Shown in pieces: positions 1-12,168 of a stretch of DNA of 64,000 nucleotides. Made by a program: the position numbers and the translations under genes. Position 1 is the stretch's first letter. Every line of letters starts with the position of its first letter. The notes beneath the pieces are model-generated. The model saw only the letters and a list, made by a program, of their open reading frames with translations. It was not told the origin of the DNA and made no database searches. The stretch spans positions 1,674,001 to 1,738,000 of the forward strand of contig NW_025408676.1 of the NCBI RefSeq assembly GCF_020360975.1, given 5' to 3'. Source of the DNA: Hirsutella rhossiliensis. Lineage: Eukaryota; Ascomycota; Sordariomycetes; Hypocreales; Ophiocordycipitaceae.

Positions 1-227
1 TAAATATAGTAGGAAGTCATTATTAAATATCCTTTATATTATCTTATACTTTAAGTAATAAGTAAAGTAAGTAATAAGTAAAGTAAGTAATAAGTAAGGA
101 AATTAAGAAAAGAAAAGCTAACGGCCGCTACTTATATTATAGCGCGTTTATATACTTTATATTAAAATACTTTTTCCTTTTAGCTAAACAGCCTATAATA
201 GTTTAAGCGGTAAAGATAAAACCGTTT
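1..227. other. RIPed sequence outside the gypsy LTR, unassigned
   Basis: AT-rich sequence with short direct repeats of the type GTAATAAGTAAA near 50-110. I see no coding motif or match to the other repeats in the window. Confidence 0.5.
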
Positions 228-484
228 TATAAGGGAATATATATTATAGTACGATTAGTTAGGTAGTAGAGATAGTTAAAGGAACTACGCTATATATATT
301 ATATTCTCTTTATTATAAGACTAAAGCTTACTAAAAGAGGGATTTCTCCTCTTTAATTAAAGTAGTAAGAGGTCTATAATATATAAGCGGGGTAGGTATA
401 ATTCCCTACTAATACCCTACTAATATATTAGTACTATATACCTAAGTAATTTATTAGCTTATACCTCTTAGTAGCGCTTTTATA
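228..484 (-). repeat. LTR (3' LTR of minus-strand gypsy element 1)
   Basis: This 257 bp segment is repeated in direct orientation at 15,121-15,377 with only scattered, mostly transition differences. Both copies begin TATAAGGG and end TTATA, as expected for TG...CA termini changed to TA...TA by RIP. The polymerase motifs between the two copies read on the minus strand, so this is the 3' LTR. I could not find a matching 5 bp target duplication outside the pair. Confidence 0.8.
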
Positions 485-2640
485 ATTATCTCCCCTCTTA
501 TATAGACGTCTTAGCTATATCTTTAATATATATTACTTTCGCTATACTATATATATTTAGTTAAAAAGAAAGGTAGTTTTAGTTATATATCGCGCGTATA
601 TACCTATATAAGTATATATTAGTCTATACTTTATAACGTTAATAGTTATTATATTAGCGGTTACCGTAAAGTAATTATCGCGGTATCGCTTATATATCGG
701 CCGCGTAACTATAATATAAAGAGCGTATATATATATCTCTTACTTCTTTTATTTTCTTTTTTTCTTTAACTCTTCTACTTATAATTACTATAGAGTTTTA
801 TACCTTTTTTTATTAATCCCTTATACTTTTTTATATTACTTTTTATTAATAATTTATTAATAATAATACCTTTTATATTAAAGAAAATAAAGAACTATAA
901 CGCTAATTTCCTATACTATATATAAGAGTAGGTAGCGGTAGGTTCGCCCTTAAAGTATAAGCGATCGGCCTAAAAGTCTTATAGTAACGTTAGTTCCCCT
1001 TTAATAAAGAAAGCTAAGAAAGGTATAAAGGAATCTTAATTCTAAGAGACTTTTAGTCTAAGACCTAATATTAGTAAAGGTTATACCCTTATTACCCTAC
1101 TAAATACCTTAACTCTAACTACTAATAAGCTTACTTTTATAAGCTAGGAAACTTATAAGTTTATTACCCCTATTAGCGATATTAATACTAATAAAGAGAT
1201 TATGCTTAAGCGCTCTTAAGTAAGTACTAATAACCTAGCTACTTTATCTTAATAAGGCGGCTCTAGCTAATAAGAGGTCGTCGCCTAGGCCGCTCCTTAA
1301 AATAAGTAGGCTAATATTAACGATAAGGCTTAGCCGAATAAGGGCTAAAATAATCCTAATGCCTAGCTAAACGAGGGCTAAGATAACGATAATAGTAATA
1401 ATAGAAATAGCCGCGATCTAACTCCTCTTACTAATAAACCTAAGAATAGCGGCGCCGGAGATAAGGGTACCTAAGTAGCGGTATAAGGCGGTCGCGCTCC
1501 TATAAAGAAGTATACTTAATCTAAAGCTAAAGCCTACTTAGTTAAGGCTTATAAGGTTATCCCTTATAAGCTTTAGTATATATATTATTTTAGGATAGTT
1601 ATTAAGGAGTATAGTATAACTAAGCCTAAACCTATTAAGGTATTCTTAATTAGCTATATTTTCTTAGGGGTTTCCTTAACGCGTTATAAGTAGTATTATA
1701 AATATACTATAACCTATAACTAAGTAAGTTTCCTTTTAACTTTAAATATTATAATTAATAAGCTAATCCTTCTTAAAGCTACTACTCTTATATTTAGTAA
1801 CTAGGCTAATATAATCGCTATTATTAAGTACTTATATAAGCTTAATAAGCTAAAGACTAGTAATAAGGATATTAAGGATAATAGCTTAAATATAGGCGTA
1901 CTTATTTTTAAGGAGGCTAATTAGTACTATCTTACTATTATAGTATAGTATTTAGCTAAGGCTTTTAACGCCGCTAAGATAGCTTATCGTAAGTCCTTTA
2001 AGACTATAAGTATATAAAAGTCTACTATTATAAGTTTTATCTAACCCTTTTATTAGTAATAGCTTAATAATATACTAAGTTAAGTATACTAACTACTATA
2101 TACTAATTAATAAGCGCCGCGAGCTTATTATTCGCTTTAACCCTACGCCCTTATTTAATATTACTTATATAAGCTTAAAGTACTAGGCTTAAGAATCCTA
2201 GTTAAAACTCCGCCTTATCGATAGCGATATAAGCTATACTTTATAGTAATACGCCTTATTATTTACTAAGGCTAAGGTAAGTATTATACTAATAAAGATA
2301 GGTCTTAATATAAAGGATAAGAAAGGAGCGGAGGATAAGGTAGTTTTAGTATTTCTAGAGGTATTTAGTATAGTAAAGGGGGCGCTTTAGTTAGTTCCTA
2401 CTATACTAGTAAAAAGAGGGGTAGTTAAAAGTAATAAATAGGTCTTATCTTTCTTTTATTTAGCTATAACTATCTTTCTCTCCTTTATCGTTAAGGTTTT
2501 AATAAAGTTATAGTTTAGTTTTATTTCCCTTAATAATATTTAATAGGTAGTATAAATAGTTTTCCCTTATTCTCTTATTTTACTATTTTATATATAGTTA
2601 TAAGATATTTAGGTATACTAATATATTAATAAGTCGGTAG
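485..2640. other. Extra internal region of gypsy element 1, antisense coding remnant
   Basis: The segment lies between the chromodomain end of pol (about 2,680 on the minus strand) and the 3' LTR, where a gypsy element normally has only a short tail. On the plus strand, about 1,480-2,190 reads as a long, low-complexity-free frame interrupted only by RIP-type stops. I do not recognise the protein. It may be an additional antisense ORF carried by the element, or a captured or nested insertion. No terminal repeats are visible around it. Confidence 0.45.
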
Positions 2641-4816
2641 CGATTTAATAGGGATTTATTACCGATTTAATAGCGTTTTCTTATACTAATAGGTTTCCCT
2701 ACCTTACTTAGTCTTATACCTCTTTTTCCTAGTTAGGCGAGTAATATATTCTTTAATAAAGTCTTAGCTATTTACTATATCTTTAGTATTAACTTATTAG
2801 TTATACTTAGCTAGCTATCCTTTCTATTTAATAAGGAAAAAGGTATCGCCCTTAGATCTCTTTTAGTTTTTAATCTCTTAAACTTCTTATTTGCCTTTAT
2901 CGTCCTTTAAGTCTAGTATTAATAGGGTTTTACTATCTTTATAAGTGCCTTTTCGCTCTTTCTATAGCTCTAAGAGACTAATATAAAAAACGTTATAAAA
3001 GCGTAAGTACTTCTTAAGGAGTATAAGATAATATACTTACTTTTTAATAGCTTATAGGACTTAAAATAGTTTAATATACTTAGGTAAGAGTTTTCTTTTT
3101 TTATCTTTAAAGCGTAAATTCTTTATTAATAATACTATAAGGTCTCTTACTTTTAGTATAAGTAGTTAGTACCTTAAATTATAGTATTTCGCTTACGATT
3201 TAATAGCCTTTCTTTAGTATTCCTTAAGCCTCTTTTATAGCTCTTATAACCTAGTAACTCTTACTCTTACTTTAAGTACCCCCCTTTAAATAATATCGTC
3301 CTTAATATTAATATAGAAGTTTAGTTAGTAACCTATTAATACTTTATTAAGTAATAACTTAGTTATCGCGTTCTTTATATTATTATATATAAATTAAGTA
3401 ATATATAGGAGTAACGCTTAGTTAGTTTATTCTAAGTTAATAAACTATCTTAAGTAATACTATATAGCTTAGTTTATTCGTTCTATTTACTTATTAGTTT
3501 ATAGGTAAAATACTATTAATAGCCTATATTTTATATATAAGATAAAATAGAGATCTAACTAAAACTTACTTATAAATAAGGACCCTCTATTTAAGATAAT
3601 ACCTTTTAAAGGTTTATATACTAATTTAACTTAGTAATAGAATAATTCTACTAGCTTTAAAGCTATTATTATCTTAGAGATAAGAAAGAAAAAGCAATAC
3701 TTAGTATATTAGTCTATAATTACTAAGATTATATTAACGTCTTATCTATTATATTATACTTTAAGTAGACCTATAGTAAAGTCTATTAATAATTCTTTTT
3801 ATAGTTATATAGGACTATAAGAGTAATGCCTCTTAAATACTATACCTTAATATACTAAGTATAACTAAACGTATTTATTTACGTTTTTTATTATTTTATC
3901 TTAGTAAAAGTTCCTCGCTAATAGTTCGCTAGTATATTAAGGGCTAAAGTATCTTACTAATAGATCGTTATAAAAGAGCTATATTAGCTCTTACTATAAA
4001 GCAATTTTTAGAGGTACTATAATACGACCTTTTTATAGTAGTAGTTTATTTAGGCATACTAACTAAAAACCCTTTTTTTTAAGAAGTCTTTAATCTCCTT
4101 TAGCCTATTAATCGCTATATTAACTAACTAAGTACGTTTTAGTAACTCTAATAATAGTTCTAGAACTTCTACTATATAAACCTTTATATAGTAAGCCGCT
4201 TTTTTAATAGTCTTCCTTAAAAGTAACTATTTATAACTAGCTCTCTCTTTAGCTTAATTAGCTAATCGTTTAGGTCTTATACTTAAATTATTATAGTTTT
4301 ACTATAAATAAGCTTATATATTTTCCTTATATAAAGGCACTTTACTATACTTATATTAACTTAAGGTTAAGTATCTCTTTACTTATAAAAACGCTTTATT
4401 ATTTCTTTATATAAATATAGTATTAATAGTAGCTAGTTTCGCTTATAGCTTTAGTAATAGTTCTATAAATAAAGGCTTCTTACCCTTATATCTAAGCATT
4501 CTTAATAGCGCGTTTACTAAGTTAGATTTACCTATATAATACTTAATTATAAAGTTAAATAGTACTAAATATATATACTATCTTACTTACTTCCTATTTA
4601 AGGAGGTTTAGTATATAAACGTTTAAAGGTTATAGTAGTTTAATAATACTTTTACTTTATATACTACCCCTTTAATATAATATCGCTAGTATTTAAATAA
4701 CTTAATAATAGTAAAGAGTTCTTAGTTTAAAATACTATAATTAAGTTTAGCTCTAGTAAGCTTCCTTAATTAAAATACGATTAAATAGTAACGCTTTTTA
4801 TTATTAGGTTAAGAGA
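2641..4816 (-). pseudogene. Gypsy element 1, 3' part of pol: RNase H end, integrase, chromodomain
   Basis: On the minus strand, about 2,690-2,830 reads through RIP stops as a chromodomain: a hydrophobic strand followed by IK-stop-KG, a YN pair and an acidic/aromatic helix, with tryptophan codons turned into stops. Upstream on that strand (about 4,600-4,800) is an RNase H-like stretch ending in a VLLNYYNL-type motif, then integrase. The reading continues beyond the LINE insertion at 12,181. Chromodomain-bearing Ty3/gypsy elements (chromoviruses) use this domain to target heterochromatin. The element is dead through RIP. Confidence 0.72.
4805..4816. repeat. Left target-site duplication of LINE copy 1
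   Basis: The 12 bp here match 12,169-12,180 at 11 of 12 positions. They flank the LINE, and the gypsy RNase H reading resumes across them, so this is the insertion site duplication. Confidence 0.7.
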
Positions 4817-7800
4817 TAGAAAAACTTCTCGCGAAACTAATATACGCCCGTAGCGGGTATATATCGCGACTAAAACACTAACTAATACTAGGAATTAATT
4901 TAGTAGTATTAATTACCCTTAGTAACGATACTACGCCGAGGCTAAGGGGTAGGTAGATATAGTAGCGGCCCTTAACGTACTAGGCTTAATTAGAGCGCGT
5001 AGCATAAAGAGACGCTACCTAAATTTATATACCCCGATAGAGTAAGTTAATAAACCTAAAGCAGTAATACGATACCGGCTTAGGCGCCGAGCGACCTTAT
5101 AGAAAAAGTAGTATATAATAAACTTATAGGCTTTATCCTAAGCGTATAGTTCGGTAGGGTATAGGTAGTAGTTAAACGGCTCTTTAAGGCAAAGAGCCGC
5201 GCCGGCAGCGTATCGTCGGCGGTGCTCCGTATAGATAAGAGCTTTAAGATAATAATCTAGGATATAATTAAGGAGGTAGTTAAGGAAGAACTCCGCTTAA
5301 GTATCGCTTTAGGCCCGGGGGGCCCTAAGCGAACCTAGGCCGCGGTCGTAGCTAAGACTAAGGGACCGACCTAATACGAAGCTACGGTAAAATAGGTCCT
5401 ACTACGCTATAAACGCGAGATTATTATAGTCCTTACTAGGGCACCGCCTAAAATCCTAAGCCGCGAACTAAAGGATATAATAAAGGCGGTAAATATAGCC
5501 TTAAAAGCTATAAGCGCTATAGCGGCGAGGCGCCTCTAAAGTAAAGATATCGCGGTTATATTTAATACCGCGGCGAGAGCCTATTAAAGGGACTAAGGCT
5601 AGGTTAAGGCTATATTTAGACCGGAGGCTACGATCTCCTACCGCGCGTATATAGTAGTTATAAAGAACGTCCCCTTAAGGGTAGCGATAGTAAATAGGGA
5701 GCGATTGCTCTATAAGATTATAGAGGCGAATAAAGTTAAGGTCCTTTAAGCCTAGGCGCTACGCCCCTAATCTAAGATACCGATAGCGACGACTATACTT
5801 ATTAAGGTTAGTAGCTTAAAGGAGGCTAATAGGCTCTATAACCTAGGCCTAGTCCTCGAAGTATAGATCTTTTAATATAAACCCTACGATAAGTTAGTCT
5901 AACTATAAAGGTACTATAACTACTATTAATATAGCTATATTGCTAAGCAATATATATTAATATAACTCTATAGCTAATATAAGAGTATAATATATAATAG
6001 AGGCGAGGATAAATATAGGGCTAAGAAAGGCGAAATCCCTTATAACTATATCTTATACTAAGGGGACTACTTATTATAGACCTAGACCTACCCTATAGTA
6101 ATAAAGCCTAGGAAAAGGTAAGGGAAAACTACTTACGTTAACCTTAATAGTTCGCGAATACTTAGATATACGCTAAGTAATAGGTACTCCCTACTATCGA
6201 AACCTAAGGCGATCTTAAATCGACTATAGTCTAGAAGCGGGGACTAAGTAGACCGCGCTAAGATAAGAGGTCGAGCTCGAGATACCTGCCGGCTAGTAGG
6301 GCTAGGGAGGCCGAACTAAGTACGAACGATATTTATAGGTATAGTAGATAGAGAAGCGCTAAGAGATAGAGCGCCTCCCTCCCTATATAAACGACCCCTT
6401 TTACCCCGACCCTACTTATATATAACTAAAAGTACTATTCTAAAATATATAAAAGAGATATAAGCTAGCTCGGTTAGCGCTTTACTACTAGGCCGGCTTT
6501 AACTTAATAGTATTATAGGAAGTAGAAGCTATACTAGGAGGCGGCCCCCCCCCCCTTAAAGCAGCGCCCTATAGCTTAGTCTATAAGGAGGGGAGGTACG
6601 CGCTATATATATATAAAAGGCTTAGGCTAGGGACTTAGTTACCTTAGTCTAAACTAAATTAAAGCGAGGTAATTTTTAGGGATAGTACTAAACTATAGGC
6701 GATTTACTTACTATTAAGGGCCGCGAGGGTAAGAGCGCTATACGACCTAAGCGTAATTAAACTAAAGCACCCTATAGTAATAGTAAGGGACTTTAATATC
6801 TATTACCCGCTTTAAGATAGATATAATAAAACCTTAGATAGCGCGATATAACTTATATAAGAAGCGATAAGGCTATAACTTAAACTCGCTACTTTAAGAG
6901 GGGAGTATATAAGATTCTTTTACGGCTAAAGGGATAGTACTATTAACCTAGCTTAGGTAATACTAGAGACTAAAATATAGTATACTAGGCTTAACCTAGA
7001 CCTAACTAGGTTAGACTATATCCCTTAAACTATTATACTATAGGTCGATACCTAGGCCTAAGTACTTAAACCGGCCCTAAGGTAGAAAGAAGTAAAAGTA
7101 AAGTTAGTTAAAGCTAAGACTACGTCCTAGCTAGGACTATACTAGCTAATGCTTTAAACGCCTAAAGATATTAATAAAGACCTAGACTATGTCTTCGCTA
7201 CTTTAATATAGATCGCGATAACTATAGTTCCGCGCTAAGGGTAAGTAATACCTAAGGGCAACGTATAGTTTACCCTAGAGGTAAGAAAGGCAACGAGGGA
7301 GGCTAAGAGGGTAAGGAGGAAGTATAAGTAAGAAAGGAATAAGGCGAACTAAGAAGACTTATATAAGGCGTTTATAGCTTAAAAGTAGACCGTCTATAAG
7401 GTAAGGAGGGCTTACTAGCGTAAGTTCCTAGAGGAATTTAGCGCCGATAATACTAAGCTCTAAAATATAGAGAGGTAGGTAACACTCTATAGTAGGCTAT
7501 TACTAGAACCGACTTATATCCTACTATTAGTTAAGGAAGGCGAGGACTAATTAATAGAAACCTTTAAAGGAAAGGCCTAGCTATTAGCCGCTAAGTTCTT
7601 TCTATTAAAGGCTAGTACGACCTAAGGGCTACCTTAGCCTATAGCCGAGGCGACCCTTATAGTTAACTAATAGATCTAGCTAGCTAACGTTATAAGGGCG
7701 CTAGGTAAGATAGTAAGCTAGAAAGCGGCGGGTCTAAATAGCGTCCCCTTAAGGTTTATTAAGAAGTACGGCCTAGCCTTAGTCTAGCGACTAGCTACGA

Positions 7801-10800
7801 TCTTTAACGCTTATACCCGACTCTTATATTTCCTAGGTTAGTTCTATAGCGTAAATATAATAGTTATCCGGAAGCTAGGTAAGAGGCCGGACGCCTATTA
7901 TACGGTAGGGGGTTAGAGACTAATCTCCCTTTTACTTATAGTAGGAAAAGTACTTAAGTAGATACTAGCCTAAAGGATTACGGGAGTAGTAAAGGCGAAC
8001 GGTATCTTATTAAACGGATAAATAAGGAATAGGAGAGAACGCTTTATAGAGGCGGCGATCCTACTAGTAATAGAACTAATATACGCGACGTAGGCCTAAA
8101 AGGGTATTATATTATTCTTATAGCTAGATATTAAAGGTATATTCGATATAGTTAACTATAATAAGCTTATAAAGGAACTAGAGCTTAAGGGATACCCTAG
8201 GTAGATTATAAGCCTAATACTAAGCTTTATAAGCGATAGGAGATCGACCCTTTACTTTAATAAGAGGACCTTAAAGCTAACTTAAGTACTAACGGGAGTC
8301 CCTTAAAGCTCCCCCTTATCCTTAATCCTATTTCTATACTATATAACCCCTTTATATAAAAGGCTTAGTATAATATATAGTATTTATATTATTAGCTTTA
8401 CTAACGATATAAATATAATTAGTATTAAACCTAATAAGGCTACTATAGTAGCACGCTTAAAGGAAGCTTAGAGGGTATACGCGGAATAAGTAACTAAGTT
8501 TATAGTTACTTTCGAACTATTAAAAAGCAAATTACTATACTTTATATAAAGGATATAAGCGATAACGACGCCGGTCTACCTTAGGGCCGATATAGTAACC
8601 CCGGTCTAAGAGGCCCGCTTACTAAGGGTTTAGGTATACCGGAAACTATATTAAAAGGCGCACTTAAAATAACTCTAAGTAAAGTTAAAGCGCTAGACTA
8701 TAGCCCTAACTAGGCTCGCGGCGTCTATATAGGGCTATACCTTACTACGCGCTAAGGAAGTCTATAGTAAGGTAATCCGGTCCTTAATCTCCTACGCTAT
8801 AGTTATATTCTATAAGATAACGCTTATAAAGGGGAAACTATATAGAATCGCGCGGGACCTTACTTAGGACTAGTTAGCCTACCTTTAAGTAGTAATAGGT
8901 ACCTACCGCGCGACCCTAGTCTACTAAGTCGAAGTAGAGGTATAGGTGCCCTTAATCGACCTTTACTTAAACTAAAGAATAATAAATACCCTTTAAAAGC
9001 TAAAAGACTTAGGGCTCTTAGGCTAAATCTAACGCGCGTTTAACGTAGTTATAGGTATACTTAAAAGGAGGCGATACTAGAGAAAGGGTAGACCCTTAGC
9101 GGCACTACCTTTAGGTAGACCCCCCCTCGCGGAGGAAATAAAGGGGGTCTAGAGCTAGATAGGAATAGACGACCTCTTAAATAAAGCTAAGTCGCTTAAA
9201 AGGCTAAATAAGGAATAGGCCGCTTAATAAAACGCTAGGGAAGACGTAATCTAATAATACTAAACTACCCTTTACCCTACTAACTTCCCGCCTTAGTTTA
9301 ATAAAGCAATAACGCTAGACTATTATAAAGGCCTTCTTAAGTATATTAGCACGGTAATTACCTAGATATATATAGGAAAGATTAAGCTTAATAACTTCCT
9401 CTTTAACTAATAGGTCCTTAGTATAGTTTCGCTAATATATACCTATAGATAAAGATAAGATACTATTTATTATATAATAATCGACTATCTATTAATAGTA
9501 AAGGTAAGGGAGTCCCTCTTAATATAAGCCTAAGACGTAGGTAATATAAAAGTAGGCTTTTAAAGGAAAAGGACTATAGCGCCGCTAGTATAATAGTTCC
9601 TTCGCTTAAGTAGGCTCTACTAGTTTAACCTAGCTCGGAGGCTATATATAGATATACTAAATAATAAAACTAAGGTCGCGCTAAGGATAGAGCGGCCCTA
9701 ACTAAGACTACCCTAGCTAACTACCTCCTTTATTAAGGCGACCTAGAAAGGGAAAGGACTTACGATTATAGGACTATAGCTTTAACTAAACTAAACCTAG
9801 ACTAAGTATAAACCTTACCGATTAAACTATAAACCGAATAAAACTAATATAACTTAACCGAACTAACCTTAATAACTATAGAATAAGACCTACTACTAAA
9901 AGACTATAACTAAATAAGACTTAACTTAGAACTAAATTAAGATAGAGCTAATAACTAGCCCCCCTTAAACTATAACCTTAGCCTAGCTCGTTAGTAGTAA
10001 CGTCCGCCTTATTATTATAGCGGGAACGATAAGACCCCCTTAAGGTAGTACGTAGAGTATAGGAGGGAGTAACCTAAGGCTTATAAGGAGTACGGGGACT
10101 ACTACCGTTATAAAAACCTTAATAACGACTAAATAGACCTAACCCTAAACCTAAACTAGAGCTAGCTTAGATAGCTAGCTTATAAGATAAAGTAACGACT
10201 AAGGTCTATACTAAGGTAGGACCTATACTAGCGGCGGTATAAAGGCGTTCGCTACGGCTTATATTATAACTATAGATCTAATCGAGGTTAAGACTAGTAA
10301 TAATCTTAGCTAGGACTAAACCGCGATAGCTATAAAGATACTATTAAACGAAGTCGGGAGCGTTAGTAGGATTAGTAGGCGATATAAGACGGGGACGCTT
10401 TAAGGCGGGCTTAGCGCTAAGAGAACTACTAAGCTACGGCTCGGCGTTAGAGGGAGACGCGGTTAGCTCCTAAGCTAGCTCCGCGACGGCCGCGGGTATA
10501 GATACCTTAACCTTAGCTTTAGATAGGGCCTTAGACGCGGCTACCGCCTTACCTTTACCTTTACCCTTCCCTTTATTAATAGGGATTAAGGCTAGAACGG
10601 GCCTAGTAAGACTAATAAAATTAAAGCCGCTATCCTCTATATTAAGGCTATCGCTAGTAATAAGATAGAAATAGTTAGTAAGATCGTTAACCGCTATAAG
10701 AGTCTTCTAAGCGACTAAGAGCGACTTAGGCCTAACTTAGGCTAAGGTCTTAATAGCGTCGCTAAACTTACCTAAGTACTTCTCTAAGAACTCGTATATA

Positions 10801-12168
10801 TAGCGGGTATCGTTTATAAAATAGGTAAAAGCTAACGCGAGCGTCTCTATATTCTTAGCGACTATAGCTAGACTAAGGGCGGACTCGCTTAATACGCCCT
10901 TACCTTTAGCGGTAAGGGCCTTTTAACTAGTATAAATATAAGTTTCTAGAGTAGTATAATAAAGGCGCTCTTATACCGAACCCTTAATAAGGGAAGGGCT
11001 ATTAACCTTAGACTATACCTAGTAAAGGGTATTAGCGGCCTCCTTACCTTTAAAGGTAATCTAGAACTTAGATTAGTACTAAACTTAGATAGTACTATAG
11101 TAGGAAGGGGTTACTTACTTAGTAATAAGACTAGTTAGAGTCGGTATAAGCGATATACGCTTTAGCCTTTATAGCTATTAAAGTTAGTAAAAATACTAAA
11201 GGTAAGACCGACCTAAGATAAAGCTAGGATTAATACGTATAAGACTAGTTCTAATAGCTAGTAAAGGACTTATAGGTAAGCTTACTAGTAAGACGCTTAA
11301 TATACGTAAAATATAGGATAGAGCGCTCCGATCCCGCTACTATAATAACTTTCTTATAAGGAGGGGGTTTTAAAGGAAGCGAGCCGCTACTACCTAAGTT
11401 AGCTTCTTAGTTAGATATTATAACGCGACGACGAGCGAACTAGATATAGTATTAAGGAGACCTAGAGTTATAGAAACGAGGCGGGTAAGGTAGTAGTTAG
11501 GCCTATAAAAGAGATAGATAATAAAGGGATAGGAGGAGGTATATATAGAACCGGGGGAGGAGGGTAGGTATATATAGGCGCGAGCCGGGCGCGCGTAATT
11601 AGTAACTATAAGATAGAGGGTAAATATAGGCCGCCGCGCCCCCGATCGGGAAGTTATATAGCTAAACGGGAACCGATTTACGATTAGTAGAGCTAGCTAA
11701 CCGAATTTCGATTAGCCGGCCTTACCTAAGAGCGACCTATACTAGCGCCTAGCTTAGTAACCGGATATTACCTACCCTATTAACTAATAAACCGATAAGC
11801 CGACGTAACCGTAGCTACGCGGCTATAACGTAGGAGCTAAGGTAAATAGAGGCGCCCGCGAGTTAGGCCCTTAGAGAGAGACTACTACTTATAACCCTAG
11901 GCCCGGGCTAGCGAGCCTAGGCCGCGGCCGCTCGGGATAGTAGCGGCTATAGCCTAAGAGGGCCCGCGCTAAGACGCGATTTCGCGGGAGGAGCCTATAG
12001 TAGCTAGCGTAAATTTCCTATATACTACTACTACGACCTCGTTTAAGGCGGACCTATACTAAAAAAAGGAAGGGTTTTCCTTTAAGCACTTTAATTTTTC
12101 CCTCCTATTTAATATTAAAGTTCTAGATACCTTTAGCTAGGTCCCTAGCGTAATCTTAATAATAATAA
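4817..12168 (+). mobile_element. Tad1-like non-LTR retrotransposon (LINE), RIPed copy 1
   Basis: Plus-strand remnant of about 7.35 kb. ORF1 (about 4,990-6,400) has a degraded zinc-knuckle region near 5,890-5,960. ORF2 follows with an apurinic-type endonuclease region and a reverse transcriptase: RLISLLLIVGK-like box near 7,915, LDIKGIFD near 8,125, GVP-x-SSPLS near 8,300, and the catalytic box as TNDIN near 8,405 (first Asp lost). A (TAA)n tail at 12,158-12,168 and a 12 bp target duplication give the ends. About 9,700-12,150 is not assigned; it may be a long 3' region or hide another insertion. The LINE sits inside the RNase H part of gypsy element 1 and so is younger. Copy 2 starts at 25,575. 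Confidence 0.8.
9700..12168. other. Unassigned 3' portion of LINE copy 1
   Basis: This stretch is relatively GC-rich. Its last ~620 bp (about 11,560-12,168) recur in inverted orientation at 15,521-16,125, each beside a (TAA)n tail, which supports it being the LINE 3' end. On the minus strand about 11,460-10,320 reads as a long frame with RIP stops whose product I do not recognise. I cannot tell whether that frame belongs to the LINE or to an older inserted element. Confidence 0.45.
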
